From contig JAJVDF010000253.1 in NCBI GenBank assembly GCA_022410635.1, forward strand, positions 375,740 to 439,739: a stretch of 64,000 nt of DNA. Direction: 5' to 3'. The translations under genes and the position numbers were made by a program. The notes below the pieces were generated by a model. The model was not told the origin of the DNA. It made no database searches and saw only the letters and a program-made list of their open reading frames with translations. Origin of the DNA: Tretioscincus oriximinensis. Taxonomy: Eukaryota; Chordata; Lepidosauria; Squamata; Gymnophthalmidae. Positions 23,376-34,894 of this stretch are shown one piece after another. Position 1 is the stretch's first letter; each line of letters begins with the position of its first letter.

Positions 23376-24414
23376 AGCGAATAACTCCTAGCAGCTTCAT
23401 AGCACTCGAGCAGTTATTCAAAGGAAATTAATTTATATCATTAATTCCCGTGGGTGAATGTCCCCTGTCTGGTATGCGTACAGGAACAAATCCAGCCACT
23501 TGATTGGCTGACCCTGCATTTTAAACGGCCAGACTGCACAGCAAAAACCTGAAGAAACTTGGTGGCGAGAAGCCCCCATCAAAGATGGGGCATTCACTCC
23601 ATCCTCTGGCATTTGTGCTCCATTTGCCAGAATTTCTGTTGGCAAGAAGACCAGGCAAAGGCCCCGGATGAGAGAGTAAGAAAAATAAAGGCCAAGGGGT
23701 GGGCAGAGAGAAGAAATAGAACAATAGGGACAAGGGTGGAAGCAGGTGAAGGGCGGCGGGGATGAGAGGGTTGGAAGGGATCAATGGGGAAAGGGAGGGG
23801 GAAATAAGGCTGGAATCCCACACAAGGGTAAGTAAGAAACCCAAGGTAAACTGAAACTAGCTTTACTTCAACTATAAAATATTACTAAAAGAGCTAAAAG
23901 TGGCAACACAACTAAGGGAAGATTGCATCTTAGTTTTGCAGATTTAAGAACTTGTGTTTAACAACATTTCATGGAAATGTAAAGAGCAAACAGAAAATGT
24001 AGGGAGACTAGAATAGAGACGGACATAAATATAAGCAGGTCTGGATCAGTCGTCAGCTATAATAGTCTATGGAGTGTCTAGCTTACTGTGAGCAGCTGAA
24101 GCCTGGGTGTGTCCCTTCACATGAGCTCTTTCAGCTGCCCTCATTAACTTTTATTGTGCTTGCTTATTCTTTCTGTGTAGCAGCAAAATCTTGTATGTCA
24201 ATCTGTTCCTCTCCTTTCTCAAACTATGATGTGGTCTCAGAAGGCCTTGTCTGTGGTTCAGGGGCTGCATGTAGGTTGTCTAGGGCCTGAGGCCCAAGCC
24301 CAGCAGGTCCTCCTCATCCATATCCTCACTGGATGAGGATAGGGAATGACACCCCCAGAAAAAAGAGCAGGCTCAAATACCACAAGGAATGAAGATAAGC
24401 AGAAAGACATCAAC
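23376..24414. other. Intron, mostly unique
   Basis: A purine-rich strand at 23660-23820 generates overlapping open frames on both strands. No gene supported. Confidence 0.45.
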
Positions 24415-24417
24415 TGT

Positions 24418-24640
24418 ATTTATTATTTTATTTATTTATTTATACTTATACCCCGCCCTATACCCGAAGGTCTCAGGGCGGCAAAAACAGTAAAACATCA
24501 ATACAAAAATTAAAAAAAGTATAAAACAATATTAAAAGTAGGGATAGAGATGGCATTTCTTCAGCCAAAGGTCAGGCAAAAGAGGTGCATCTACGTAGCC
24601 TCTAACTCTGGCAGCCACTGCCAATGAAACAGATGGTTAT
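24418..24640 (-). mobile_element. L2-like LINE 3' end
   Basis: (TTTA)n, then 'cttataccccgccctatacc', 'cgaaggtctcagggcggc'. The interior continues 'tcagccaaaggtcaggcaaa'. Confidence 0.7.
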
Positions 24641-25370
24641 TTTTTTGCATGCTGGAGGGTCTACGAACTATNGTTTAAATCTATTTGCAATGCTAGGCTA
24701 ATGATTCCTGTTTTCTTTGCAAGTGCCTCTGTAATTTTGTTTAACTAAGAATGAGCATACTGTCCAACATTTCTACTGACAAGATCTTGTTTCTGGACAG
24801 CCAAATGGCCATATGCTTCTTGTGAATATTAAACCTGGAGTTTGGGCACAGCTATGGGTGCCTGATTGGAACAGAACCCCAGTTCTTAAAAATGTTGGAT
24901 CACATCAAAAATGTAAAGAGGAGGAAAAGGTAGTGAGGGATGATATGGGAACTGCTACTCAAATGGCCATAAATTATTCAAGACCCACCTGTCTTTCAGT
25001 ACTGAGAAATGCCAGCTCTTGACCCTAAACAGAAGGGAGAATGAGGCAATCATTTCTGGCTATATTTCTGGCCTGCATTTTTGTATATGTTCTTGCAATC
25101 ACTTCTACTGTACAAGAGATTCGATTGGCGGTATTACTAAAGAGATTCTTCTCAATACCACTGTGGACATTCATTATCTTCTTGACTCAAAAGTCTCCAG
25201 TATTTCTGAATATATTAATTTGCAAGGACAACAGACTGGGTGTGCATTTGCAGATTAAGAGCATAAGCAATGTCTTCTGGGTATGGCATGGTGCAGAAAC
25301 ATCTCTACTATTAATAAGTCAGATGATCTTTCCATGGTGAATTTTTACCAAGATGGTAGCAATATCAAGT
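24641..25370. other. Intron, mostly unique
   Basis: A 99-codon plus frame at 25041-25340 has a hydrophobic start. No family or splice evidence. Confidence 0.4.
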
Positions 25371-25690
25371 AGAATCTGTCCCACGAGGTCACACTTCAGT
25401 GATTCACTCGCTAAAAAGGCCCCGATCTTGGATCTTCAAGCCACTGCTGTTTGTCTGATTTCATAACAGACTTCTGTAAAATCTGATCAATAGCCATTGT
25501 AGGGCCTTCAGTAATATGAACATGGTAAATCTTGCAAGACTTTGAGGCTAGATGTAAATGTTTGTTGGCACTTGGCTTGCAGAGAATGCTGGTAATTGTA
25601 GTAAGGCAAGTGCAGCAATGACTTATGGAACCTGTTGTGTGACGAGAATGGAACGCAATGTAACAAAACAGCATGGAAAATTGTGTGGGG
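25370..25690 (-). repeat. Unclassified interspersed repeat (family D)
   Basis: Shares 'cagtgattcactcgctaaaa', 'agccactgctgtttgtctga' and 'gcttgcagagaatgctgg' with the 29.8-30.05 kb copy. The interior order is the same. Confidence 0.5.
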
Positions 25691-26750
25691 CGGAGTGTGT
25701 TTTTCTGGATTTAAAAAAAAAATAGAAACAAAACAGGTTGTAGGGAGGCAGCCAAAGGTATCGTCAAGTCCAACGTTCCAAGGTCTGCCATTGGTCTTTA
25801 TGGACCATGTGCAACTGCAGTGATTGTGCCATTGTCTGCCCAGTTGTCTGCCCAACTCTTCAAAAGGCAGCTTTGGCCCAAATCTGCTACCACACTGGGA
25901 AATGTGGATGTGGAGATGCAGAGGAGGGTGATGGGAACCACCTTCCCACACCTGCCGCAGCTGCGCCGGGAGGGGGGGGGGCAATAGGTGTTGTCATGTG
26001 CCACTTCCCCCTCTGCCACGTCAGGTGCCTTATCCAAGCCTGATTTTGTAGTTTTACCCATTAGTATAAATATAAACATACATGTACCAAAGTGGTACAT
26101 CCTCCCCATATGTGCATTGATTCCAAGTGGAATAGAAATATGTGTCGGCTAGAGACAGGTGTGCTGTGTGCAAATTGGACATTGCATACCCTTACTGCTG
26201 CCTAGGTTAGGGCTGATGTTGGAAACTGCCACATCATTTATAGTTGCAATGTCCCAACTAGCAAGCTTTCCAAATCTTCCCAGTAGAAGCATCCAACATT
26301 TGAGTCTCCTTTCCAAACTTGCCTCTCTACACTGACCCCTTCCTCCTGCCTTCCTCCATGCCACCGATTTATGAGCAGCAGTCCTCCAGCATTTCTCACT
26401 CTCGCCTGCTTTTTGAAAACAAGCCAGAATTGCTAACATGAATGCAAACGTGTTAGCATAGCAGCAGAAAACTGTGAATGTTGGTGGAGGCAGCATTCTG
26501 GCTTTTCCAGGCATGTTGGATAGGAATTTCCCTACCATTCTAGAGGTCTGGCCATATCAATACTTTATGGCATATTAAACGATTAAACAGGATTTTAATC
26601 CCACTGGTGATGTTCAGTGGATAACTCATAGGAGACCTGCTTTGATGTGACTGATGGAAAAGGAAATTACTGTGAGTAGATGTTCCGGTCGGAATAGCTT
26701 TGTGCTTGTGACCTAAACCTCAGGATCCTTTTTTAGACGTGCTAGCTGAT
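25691..26750. other. Intron, mostly unique
   Basis: No exon. G-run at 25969-25981. Confidence 0.4.
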
Positions 26751-26754
26751 GCCA

Positions 26755-26853
26755 CGTATGTATGTACGTATGTACGTATGTATGTATGTATTACCAGAGC
26801 ATCGAGAGTGCGTGCGTGCATCCATCCATGCATGCATGCAAGCATCCATCCAT
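26755..26853. repeat. (GTAT)n and (CATC)n microsatellites
   Basis: Short GTAC/GTAT tetranucleotide array at 26755-26791, then a GCAT/CATC array at 26817-26853. Confidence 0.9.
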
Positions 26854-26859
26854 CCCTGG

Positions 26860-26977
26860 CTGGTTCACCAGCTTTGGCAATTGCTGGATGGAGATAATTT
26901 TTGCCACAGTGCTCAATGCTCTGGTAATCCCCAAACTTGACTTTTGTGGATCTAACCTTAAAAACAATCTTACTTCC
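26860..26977 (+). mobile_element. L2-like LINE, 5' portion of interrupted copy
   Basis: Plus frame: 'VLNALVIPKLDFCGSNLK' resembles the L2 reverse-transcriptase-end motif around 'ALV.S.LDYCN'. It continues after the CR1 insert at 27262. Confidence 0.6.
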
Positions 26978-27261
26978 TGAAGAGGTGGTGGTAGCTAACA
27001 GCTTGGATAGTTTCAACACAGGACTAGACAGGTTTATGGACACTAAGGGTATAAATGGATACTAGGATAGTTGTCTAGATGTCGCCTCCGGGATGGAGCA
27101 ACAGGCAGGACTCTTGAAATACCATTTGCAGGGAGTCATGAACAGGTGCATATTTTGCTTTCCTCTGTTTGGACTACCCAGGTGCATGTGGTGGGCCTCT
27201 GTGTGACACATAATGCTGGACTTGATGGGCTGTGGCCTGATCCAGTATGGCTCTTCTTATG
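26978..27261 (+). mobile_element. CR1 lineage B 3' end inserted in an L2
   Basis: From 'cttcctgaagaggtggtggt' to the tail 'atggctcttcttatgttc'. The L2 frame before and after resumes in family order, so this CR1 is the younger insertion. Confidence 0.85.
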
Positions 27262-27830
27262 TTCAGAAGCTGGAACTAGTGCAGAATTCAGCAAGCTGAC
27301 TGCTGATGGAAGTCTCTGATTGGATGCAAATTATGCCAGCTCTGCACTGGCTGCTATTTTGTACCAAATTTAGCTCAAGGTGGTAAGATTAGCATTCAAA
27401 GGCATAAACGGCTTGGGCCTTGGCTATCTGAAGGAACGCCTTCTCCATTATAAACCTGCCCTTGCATTAAGATCTCAAGGAGGAGGCCTTCTGCTAGTTC
27501 CTCCCCTATCAGAGATGCAAGGGCTAGGGGCACATAGGAGGGCCTTCTCTGTGGTGGCCCCGACACTCTGGAACAGTCTAGTGGTCTACCAAGTGCCTAT
27601 TTTGTATAGTTTTCCATGCCTGGTAAAAACGTACCTCTTCAACCAGGCCTTTTGATTCTTAAATACTGCAGCTGCATTCTGTCTTTCCAGGGAAGGTGGG
27701 TTGGTTGTTTTATTAGTGTCCATTTATGTTTTCTAATTTCCTTGATCTTTGGTTACCCACCCTGGGTCCATGGTGAAGGGCAGGATATAAATCACTTAGA
27801 ATAAATAAATAAAATAAATAAATACGATGA
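27262..27830 (+). mobile_element. L2-like LINE 3' end with (TAAA)n tail
   Basis: Frame GINGLGYLKERLLHYKP, then RRAFSVVAPTLWNSL and LVKTYLFNQAF are the familiar C-terminal L2 ORF2 motifs. It ends 'gggcaggatataaat' plus (AAATA)n. Several in-frame stops lie upstream, so it is inactive. Confidence 0.85.
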
Positions 27831-28615
27831 CACTACATTTGAATGTCAGGCTTCTGAACAGACATACAGTACATTCGTTTGGCGGTCAGAGTCAATCAAC
27901 TTCTAAATGTAACCTTGTACCATCTAGTGTTGGCAAAAAGTGCTTGCCGGCCCTTTTCTTGATGAAAATCCATATTCCTTTTGATGCTGCTGAGTAAAAG
28001 GAGACTGGCCCGCTCTTACTTCTGCAAAATCTGGTGAATTTATTTGCAGTCTAAGAACTTAAAATTATAAGCCATAAAAGGCACAGAAAATTGCAAACCC
28101 ATAGCCGCCTTTTTTCTTCCCAGGCAATCTAGGTAAAATTGCCATTTTAGCGTTAACCTCTCCCCCTGAAAGCAAGTAAATTCAGATTATGAACAGCCTA
28201 CATGGAGAGGAGGGAACAGGAAACCTGGTTGAAAATGAAACCCTTTCCTGTACAAAATGGTGATTTTTGCAATCACTGCTTTGTTCCTCTCAGAGAAATT
28301 GCCACTCATCTGTTCCTGCCTGCTCTCAGGGACACAAAATAATTTTTAAAAAAGGTAGTGCTTTTCCATATCTGACGTACTAGTAGGTATGCAATGCAGA
28401 AATGAGAACCATAATACGGTACTACAATTGCTGTATATAATTGTCCTCTCTCAGCTACCATTTTCTCCTAATCTTGACTACTATAACAGCAAACTTGGCA
28501 TTGTGAAGAGTCATCCTATTCTTTTAATCTGATTACTGGTCCTTAATAACCTTCAAATTAGACCTGTCCCTGGAGGCACCACAACTGAATTAGCAAGGCT
28601 GTTTATAAATGTGCC
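27831..28615. other. Intron, mostly unique
   Basis: No exon or repeat recognised. A candidate region for conserved noncoding sequence. Confidence 0.45.
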
Positions 28616-28624
28616 TCAGAATCC

Positions 28625-28790
28625 GAATCAGAAGGAGGAGGAGGAAGAAGAGGAAGAAGAGGAAGAAGAGAAGGAGGATGGTTTTTATACCCTGCCTTTC
28701 TCAATCCAAAGGGACTCAAAGCAGCTTCAGAATCTTCTTCTCTTCTCAACAGACACCATATGAAGTCGAACTACCCCAATGTTGCCTAGC
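28625..28790 (-). mobile_element. SINE 3' module, left arm of inverted pair
   Basis: Purine tail, then 'tttttataccctgcctttct', 'caatccaaagggactcaaag', 'caacagacaccatatgaagt'. Confidence 0.7.
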
Positions 28791-28839
28791 TGTCTTCAGG
28801 TATGAGTGCAGAATCAAAATGGTAGGTGAACAGTTTATG

Positions 28840-28950
28840 TAAGCTGCTTTGATTCCCTTTGGGTTGAGAAAACTGAGGTATAAAAGTCCTCCTCCTCTTC
28901 CTCTTCTGCTTCTTCTTTTTCTCCTCCTCTTCCTCTTCCTCCTCTCCCCC
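28840..28950 (+). mobile_element. SINE 3' module, right arm of inverted pair
   Basis: 'gctgctttgattccctttgg', 'gttgagaaaactgaggtata', then a CTT/CTC tail: the complement of the left arm, 50 bp away. The transcript could fold into a long hairpin. Confidence 0.7.
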
Positions 28951-29788
28951 CACTTCTGAAGGATGCCACATACAACCCTACCTAAAGGCGAGTCCCCATC
29001 ACCTTAAATTTATTTCTGCTGCCTATTGATGAAGCCATTCTGGGTTGTTGTGTTTTTCATCACATCTTTCTCCACTGCTGCTAAACTGATAAGCCTATTA
29101 GTGGCCATTAACAGCAAAACTCTTTTAATAGCTGGATGGCATATTATTTCTTCCACAGCCTGGTCTTCTTAACGGTTTGGAGTCGGGGAGGGAAAGGCCT
29201 TTATTACTGAACCTCCACTTTTGGAATTGGTTTCAGTGGTCTCTAAGGATGCCGCTCACGTTCCCAGCATTATCCTATCCAGCTTGCCGTAATGATGCCT
29301 CAGATTCCGTGTTGTAGTTTTCCCCCCTTTTGTTTGAAGCCGTTGTAACCGTTTACTGGCTGTGAAATAACCCCATCCCATTATCTCATTTTATCTCCCC
29401 AGTTTTGTCAGGACACGCGGAAGAACAACCTGAGAGCCTGTTAATCTTCCCGCAGAATAGTGGGAAATTTTAAGTGCTGAGTTTTCTGCTGCACTTCAAT
29501 TTGCTCAGCGTTTTTTGTTTTTTTCTCTTTTCAAATTGGAGTCAGGAAAGCATCTGGCATGCTAATGCTGAATGCACCGCAATTGCAAATGGATGGTAAA
29601 TACAGATGCAGGAATTTGTAAGTGCAGTTGAAGAAAGATTGGCTGATGGCGGGAGGCAGAGGGAGAAAGTGAAGGTCAAGCCAAACGTGGAGGCAGTGAA
29701 TCCTTTAAAAGGCGGAAGGGAAATCTAGGTACGCCAGTGGATGTCCTTACAGTGCCTTTCCACAGCAGAATTAGAAAGTTCCCTCTTA
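28951..29788. other. Intron, repeat-poor
   Basis: Includes AT-rich stretches such as 'gcatgctaatgctgaatgca' at 29558, which look like ordinary or conserved noncoding sequence. No exon. Confidence 0.45.
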
Positions 29789-30075
29789 AGCTGCATCCCC
29801 ACACGTGATTTTTAACGAGATGGAAGCAACGCCTGTTCAGCGATCCACTCATTAAGAAAGCCTGTTGCCACAGAAGTTCCAGCCACTGCAGTTTGTGAGG
29901 TTCAACGGCAGGCATTTTGTAAAATCCAAAAGAAAGGTGCGTGGAAACATTCAGCAATGAGAACATAACAAACCCATTGGCTCTNGGTCTGCAGAGAATG
30001 CTTGGAAGACTCGCAGAGAATGCTGGGAAATAGGCAGGTGCACAAATGCCTTATAGACAATGCTAGGCAATGTGT
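29789..30075 (+). repeat. Unclassified interspersed repeat (family D)
   Basis: Starts 'aagctgcatccccacacg' (GGCTGCATCC-type end), with 'ccactcattaagaaagcctg', 'agccactgcagtttgtgagg', 'cagagaatgctgggaaat'. It may be a hAT-like element family. Confidence 0.5.
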
Positions 30076-30490
30076 TGGAACTAGGATGGATGTTTGGACA
30101 TTGCCTCTGGGATGGAGCAACAGGCAGTACTCCTGAAATACCATGAACAGGTACATACAGGGTGCTTTAAAAAAATNTATACACACTTTGAACTTCCATA
30201 CCATGTACAGAATCAGTGGTGACTCGTACTCAGAATTATATTGAGGCTGCAGGTCACCAATTTGAACAGTATTAACATTTGTTATTTATTTAACTTTGTG
30301 GAACAGTAGAACAGTAAATAAATTTTCTATGGAAGTTCACAGTGTGTATACATTTTTTTGAAGCACCCTGTATTTTGCTTTCCTCTGTTCAGACCAAGGT
30401 GCATCTAGTGGGCCTCTGTATGAGACAGAATGCTGGACTAGATGGGCTCTGGCCCGATCCAGTATGGCTCTTCTTATGTTCTTATGTAAC
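30076..30490 (+). mobile_element. CR1 lineage B 3' end, interrupted by a mariner MITE
   Basis: 'ggatggagcaacaggcagta', 'ctcctgaaataccatgaaca', then the MITE, then 'ttttgctttcctctgttcag' and the tail 'cttcttatgttcttatg'. The host sequence joins exactly at a TA. Confidence 0.88.
30158..30370. mobile_element. Mariner-type MITE
   Basis: 213 bp with 43-bp terminal inverted repeats (30158-30200 and 30328-30370) starting CAGGGTGCTT. They match apart from two differences and one N. Flanked by a TA on each side, the Tc1/mariner target duplication. It is inserted in a CR1 whose text is otherwise continuous. No transposase coding. Confidence 0.92.
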
Positions 30491-30504
30491 AGTGTGGAAG
30501 CTTT

Positions 30505-30690
30505 AAGACAGGTGAGTGTGGATGGCAAACTATGAGGAACGGGAAGGGACCTAAGTTCTCCTTCTCTGGAAATCTTCAAACAGAAGCTGGACAACCATCT
30601 GTTTGGGGTGGTTTAGAAAATACTGCATTGAACAGAGGGTTGGACCCCATGACCCAGGAGGTCACTTCCAAAACTCTGATTATATAATTC
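30505..30690 (+). mobile_element. CR1 lineage A 3' end
   Basis: 'ctctggaaatcttcaaacag', 'ggacaaccatctgtttgggg', 'gggttggaccccatgaccca', then a degraded (ATTCTATG)n tail. Confidence 0.82.
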
Positions 30691-30714
30691 CTTTTATTCA
30701 CTAAGGAGCTATGA

Positions 30715-31240
30715 NATCCCTTGCTAGACATTCTGGACCCAGGCTAACACGGCTATTTCACTTTGTATAGCTGATGCGTGCAGCATCTTGTTTTGTTATT
30801 TATGCCCAGTCCACCCCCATATTTTTCTTAACTCCTGTGTGTCAGTTTTTCTCGCTTCAATCACAATGGACGAGAGCGGCATTAAGATTTGTAAGCTCAG
30901 CATTACGTCTCCACCTTCGACCTGCCTATCTCTCTCCAGACCTTCATGTTTGGGGGTTGTTCTTGGCTCTTGTCAATTTGTCTGGCAATAACTGCTCATC
31001 CCTCCAAGAGCAAAACCATTCTGTTCACGGCTGCTGTGCATTTTGATGACGGCTGCACCATCATTTTCCTTTGGCTTTGACAGCTGACCACTGGAAGATT
31101 GCTTCCAAAATAAATCCATTCAGAACATCGCTGCTAGGATAATTTCTGAAGATTGTCTCTCTAAATACAAGACCTTCGCTTCTTTGATTAAATGAAACAG
31201 GCCTTTCTTATATGAAGTCATATGGACTTCATTGGTAATC
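30715..31240. other. Intron with short family E end
   Basis: 'ccaggctaacacggctattt' at 30740 is the family E terminal phrase also found at 63340. The rest is unrecognised. Confidence 0.4.
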
Positions 31241-31246
31241 TGTGTA

Positions 31247-31880
31247 AGCACATAAGCAGAGCCCTGATGAATGGGGCCAGAGCCCATCTAGTCCAGCCTT
31301 CTGGCTCACACAGAGGCCCACCAATTGCACCTGGGCAGTCTGGAACAGAAGAAGGCAAAATCTTCACTTGTTCTTAGTGCCCTGCAAATGGTATTTCAGG
31401 AATGCTGTCTGTTGCTCAAAAGATCCATCCTAGTAGCTATCGATACCCTTGGCTTCCATAAACCTGTGCAATCCTGTCTTAAAGCTATCTAGAGTGCTAG
31501 CTATCACCACCTTTTATGGAAGTAAATTCCACAGGCCAATGACCCTCTGGATGAAAAAATACTTTCCCTTGTCTGTCCTCACTCTTCAGCCCATTTGTTT
31601 CAAGGGTGCCCCTTTATCCACCCCATGCATGATTTCATGCACTTCAATCAGATCACCTCTCAAGCACCACTTTTCAAGGCTGAAGAAACCCAGTCATTGC
31701 ACCCTGGCTTCCTAAGGTAGGTGCTCCTGGCCCTTGAACCTTCTTGTTGCCCTTTTCTGCACCTTCTCTAGGTGCACAATATCTTTTCTGTGATGTGGCC
31801 TTACCACAGATTTATAAAAAAGGGGTTTTATTCCTTTCCTTATGATCCCTAACATTTGTTCTTTTTTTGCTGCTAAGTTG
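31247..31880 (-). mobile_element. CR1 LINE fragment (lineage B), long
   Basis: Runs from 'cacataagcagagccctgat' through 'ctttcccttgtctgtcctca' to a minus frame with LGIIRKGIKPLFYKSVVRP and DIVHLEKVQKRATRRFKG, a well-known CR1 ORF2 segment. Several stops and gaps. Confidence 0.88.
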
Positions 31881-32532
31881 TGCATTGACATACTCTGTTT
31901 TGTGTAAGCATAGAGGATGACAGCAATATCAGAAATCAGTATAGTTGTTAGACTGTTAGTCAAATGATTGTAAAACTATGCAGAGGTTGGGTGTCTATGG
32001 ACAATAAAAACTGGTATTTCCCCATTTTTTGTGTTCCTTCTCAGTCAGGGAGATTTGAAACTACTGAATTCAGCAGGTTAGAGATCTGGAACTCTCTGCA
32101 GTTTTGCACTGTGACACAAGCAATTTTGGTACATTTGTGTTCTGTCCATTTTGAGTTTTTCCATTATTTTTGAGTTTTTCCATTATTTCCATGATTAACT
32201 CCTGTTCTTGAACTGCACTTGACCTGTCTAATCACACACACACACATTTCCATTTCTGTTGTTATTTCCAGCACCCAGTTTGCTACACATAGTCTGTCCC
32301 TAGTCAGTTGTTCCCTAGCATCTGAAAAAATAGATCAGTCTGCCTCCCTTTTTCTTGTTAATTTCTAAGATGCTACGAGAGACCCTTGATAGATTTTTTA
32401 GATTCAGATTAGCATTTCTTGGAACTGTTGAGTGCCCCAGTATGTGTTGTTTCTTAATGGGAGTATTCATCTTCAGACATCAGGGCTTCTAACAATAGCA
32501 CAGGGTTGTGTGCAAGAGGTAGGCCTACTCAC
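31881..32532. other. Intron with family E fragment
   Basis: 32240-32400 ('cacccagtttgctacacata', 'tagcatctgaaaaaatagat', 'ctaagatgctacgagagac') matches 63190-63320. No exon other than the KIRREL3 one that follows. Confidence 0.5.
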
Positions 32533-32683
32533 GTTGAATGTCAATGGTAACAGAAGTTTCCTTTCCACTGGGAATAGCCTTGTTGGTAGCCCTGCAGACG
32601 ATGGTCTGGCCATTTTCGATGTCAGAAGGAGAAACGAAGAGGGTGCTTACAATACTCTCCCTTTTGCCATCGCGGAGCACCGT
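32533..32683 (-). CDS. KIRREL3: KIRREL3 exon: second part of Ig domain 2
   Basis: A 151-bp minus-strand exon. The acceptor is gttttctcttacag and the donor gtgagt. It starts in phase 0 directly after the exon at 44819 and encodes 50 residues plus one base, beginning [16 protein letters not shown] and ending [24 protein letters not shown] carries the second Ig2 cysteine, which pairs with the one in the previous exon. The final lone C joins AT of the next exon to make His, giving the family's IQHPPLVNL junction. Both splice junctions therefore restore the KIRREL3 reading frame exactly. The upstream intron is 12,135 bp. No stop or frameshift is seen, so this looks like a live gene rather than a processed copy. 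Confidence 0.93.
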
Positions 32684-33093
32684 CTGTAAGAGAAAACAAG
32701 GCCACCGTTAAGGTTTCGGGAAAAAGATGGCAGACGCCATATAGTTTTCTTGCAGGGACTGGAGCAAGGCTACGTTTGCCACTTCATCACATCTTGTTCA
32801 TTAAGATAAAAATGCTGGAAGCAGCTATCAAACAGAATATGTGAAAAATCACCATCACTGACAAAAGGCTGACTAGGGAGGAAATAAGAGGAAACAGATC
32901 ATGCATTTCACTTGTTAAGACTGGGAGATTTCAATCAACATGTCAACACAACAAATGGCAGGCAGGTAATGGGACAAGGAAGGAGAGAAGCTCCTTTTTC
33001 AGCGGGTTGCACAAGTCAGGCTACAAAGAAGGTCCTTTTGGATGCTCAATCAACTGCTTCTTGCGTGATGAAGGCCATGGGATACTTTATTTT

Positions 33094-33560
33094 CTTCCTT
33101 CCTTCCATCCTTCCTTCCTTCCATACATTTGTATTCCGTCCTATACACAAAGTTCTCAAGGCAGATCACAGTAGAAAAACCATAAAAGCAATTGAAACAG
33201 GGTAGTTAGAAATCATAATAGTTCCTGCTAGGTGGGAGAATATAGTTCACTCAGCCGAAGGCCAGGATGTCTTTGTTATGTGTGTCTAAGCATGTACAGT
33301 GTAGGTGCTTGATGCTCCTCAAAAGAGAAACCATCCTCTAACCTGGGGGCTAACACAGAGAAACCTATGCACCTGCACCCCTTTGATGAGTGAAGGTGGT
33401 GGACCATCAAGGGGGCCTCATTGGAGGATCTTTGAAACATTTGTAGATGTTTAGGGCCTTATAAATATTAATATCTTGAACCCAGCAAAAGGGCATCCAA
33501 TGCAGTTTCTTTAGGAGCAGTGTAAAGTACCATAGTCCTCTATGAGTAAGGTGCAACTGC
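33094..33560 (-). mobile_element. L2-like LINE 3' region
   Basis: (TTCC)n, then 'gtattccgtcctatacacaa', 'agttctcaaggcagatcaca', 'ctcagccgaaggccaggatg', 'aacctgggggctaacacaga', 'tttagggccttataaatatt'. Longest copy of this fragment type in the window. Confidence 0.65.
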
Positions 33561-33826
33561 TGCTGTGAAGAAAATCACCTTCCCAACCAGTGTTCACCCA
33601 CTCCCAATGTCTCAATGGTTATGGGTTTGCAGTCTAGCATTGAAAGAGTCCATGGACTACTAAAGTGTAGCCTATGGAATACTACATTTTGAGAGCACCC
33701 AGAATTGTTAGCTCCAGAATTATTAGGTCTATAGGTGCTAACATTGGACACCTTTATGAGGGAGCAAAATCAAGGTCTTAGCTGTCCTTATAGCTGTAAA
33801 TGGTGATGGTGGTGGTCAGGTCATCT

Positions 33827-34865
33827 CATGGGTGGGGAACCTAAGGCCTGGGGGCAGATCCAGCCTGCAGCATGCTCCTTGAGAAACCAAGGAGCTTCCC
33901 TGGCTAAATAAGGGCACTTTATTAAAGCACTAGTGGAATTAACCTATTGTATATGGTAAAGCAACCAGTTCTAGCCCTCCTCCCCCTTGTTCTCATTCGT
34001 CCCTCCCATCCCCCTTTCACTTGCTGCTTCTTTGTTTCATTCTTCCTTCCTTTCCATTTTCCTTTCCTTTCTTCCCTCCCAGTACTAGTCCCACTATTAA
34101 GCCCTGGAGTATTCCACTCTTCACATCTTTCNATTTATTACTTGCCTCTGTGTTCTTTTATCTAGTTTCTCACCCAGGACTCTGCAGGTTGCCAAAGTTC
34201 CGAGTCTTGTCATTGGTCATTATACTTTGGAATTTTGAACTCTACCACATGGCTTTTATTACTTATGATAAAGTGAAATACAAAAAGAGACAAGAGGGAG
34301 ACCTAGGAGGAAGGGAGGGGAGGGAAGAGGGCAAGGGAGAGAGGGAGGAAGTGAGGAATGGGATGGTGGTATTGAAAAACCCATCACTTTGTGGGTGTGG
34401 GAAGGGATTTGGGCAGAGGGAGGGGGTGTGGCCTTGGCATGGGGGAGAGACATAGCATGGCCTGCAGTTGGGTAGGATATAGGCACCAGGAGTGATGTTA
34501 CAAATATCCAAATATCTGGGTCATCGGCCTGTGGAATTTACTTCCTGAAAAGGTAATGGTAGCTAACAGCTTGGATAGTTTCAAGACAGGACTAAACAGG
34601 TTTATGGACACCAAGGGTATAAATGGGTACTAGGAAGGATGTGTGGATGTTGCCTCCAGGATGGAGCAACAGGCAAGACTCCTGAAGTGCCATTTGCAGG
34701 GAGTCATGAATGGGTGCATATTTTTCTTTCATCTGTTCGGACTGCCCAGGTGCATCTGGTGGGCCTCTGTGTGACACAGAATGCTGGACTTGATGGGCTG
34801 TAGCCTGATCCAGTATGGCTCTTCTTATGTTCTTATGTTGGGGGGGGAAAGGTTCCCCACCCCTG
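33827..34865. mobile_element. hAT-like element split by a CR1
   Basis: Left end 'catgggtggggaacctaagg', right end 'aaaggttccccacccctg': inverted CAGGGGTGGGGAACC-type termini. The CR1 at 34516-34845 sits inside. Flanks GGTCATCT and GACTATCT agree at 5 of 8. A related 0.4-kb copy is at 37.33 kb, and another left end is at 62.62 kb. Confidence 0.7.
34516..34845 (+). mobile_element. CR1 lineage B 3' end inserted in hAT
   Basis: 'ggtcatcggcctgtggaatt' to the tail 'cttcttatgttcttatgttg'. Well preserved, and younger than the surrounding hAT element. Confidence 0.88.
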
Positions 34866-34894
34866 GACTATCTTCATGGACCACCTATTGTCAA

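Noticed and set aside
25041..25340. 99-codon frame with a hydrophobic, signal-like start
   Set aside because: No recognisable domain, no splice signals and an overlapping alternative frame. The hydrophobicity follows from T-rich sequence.
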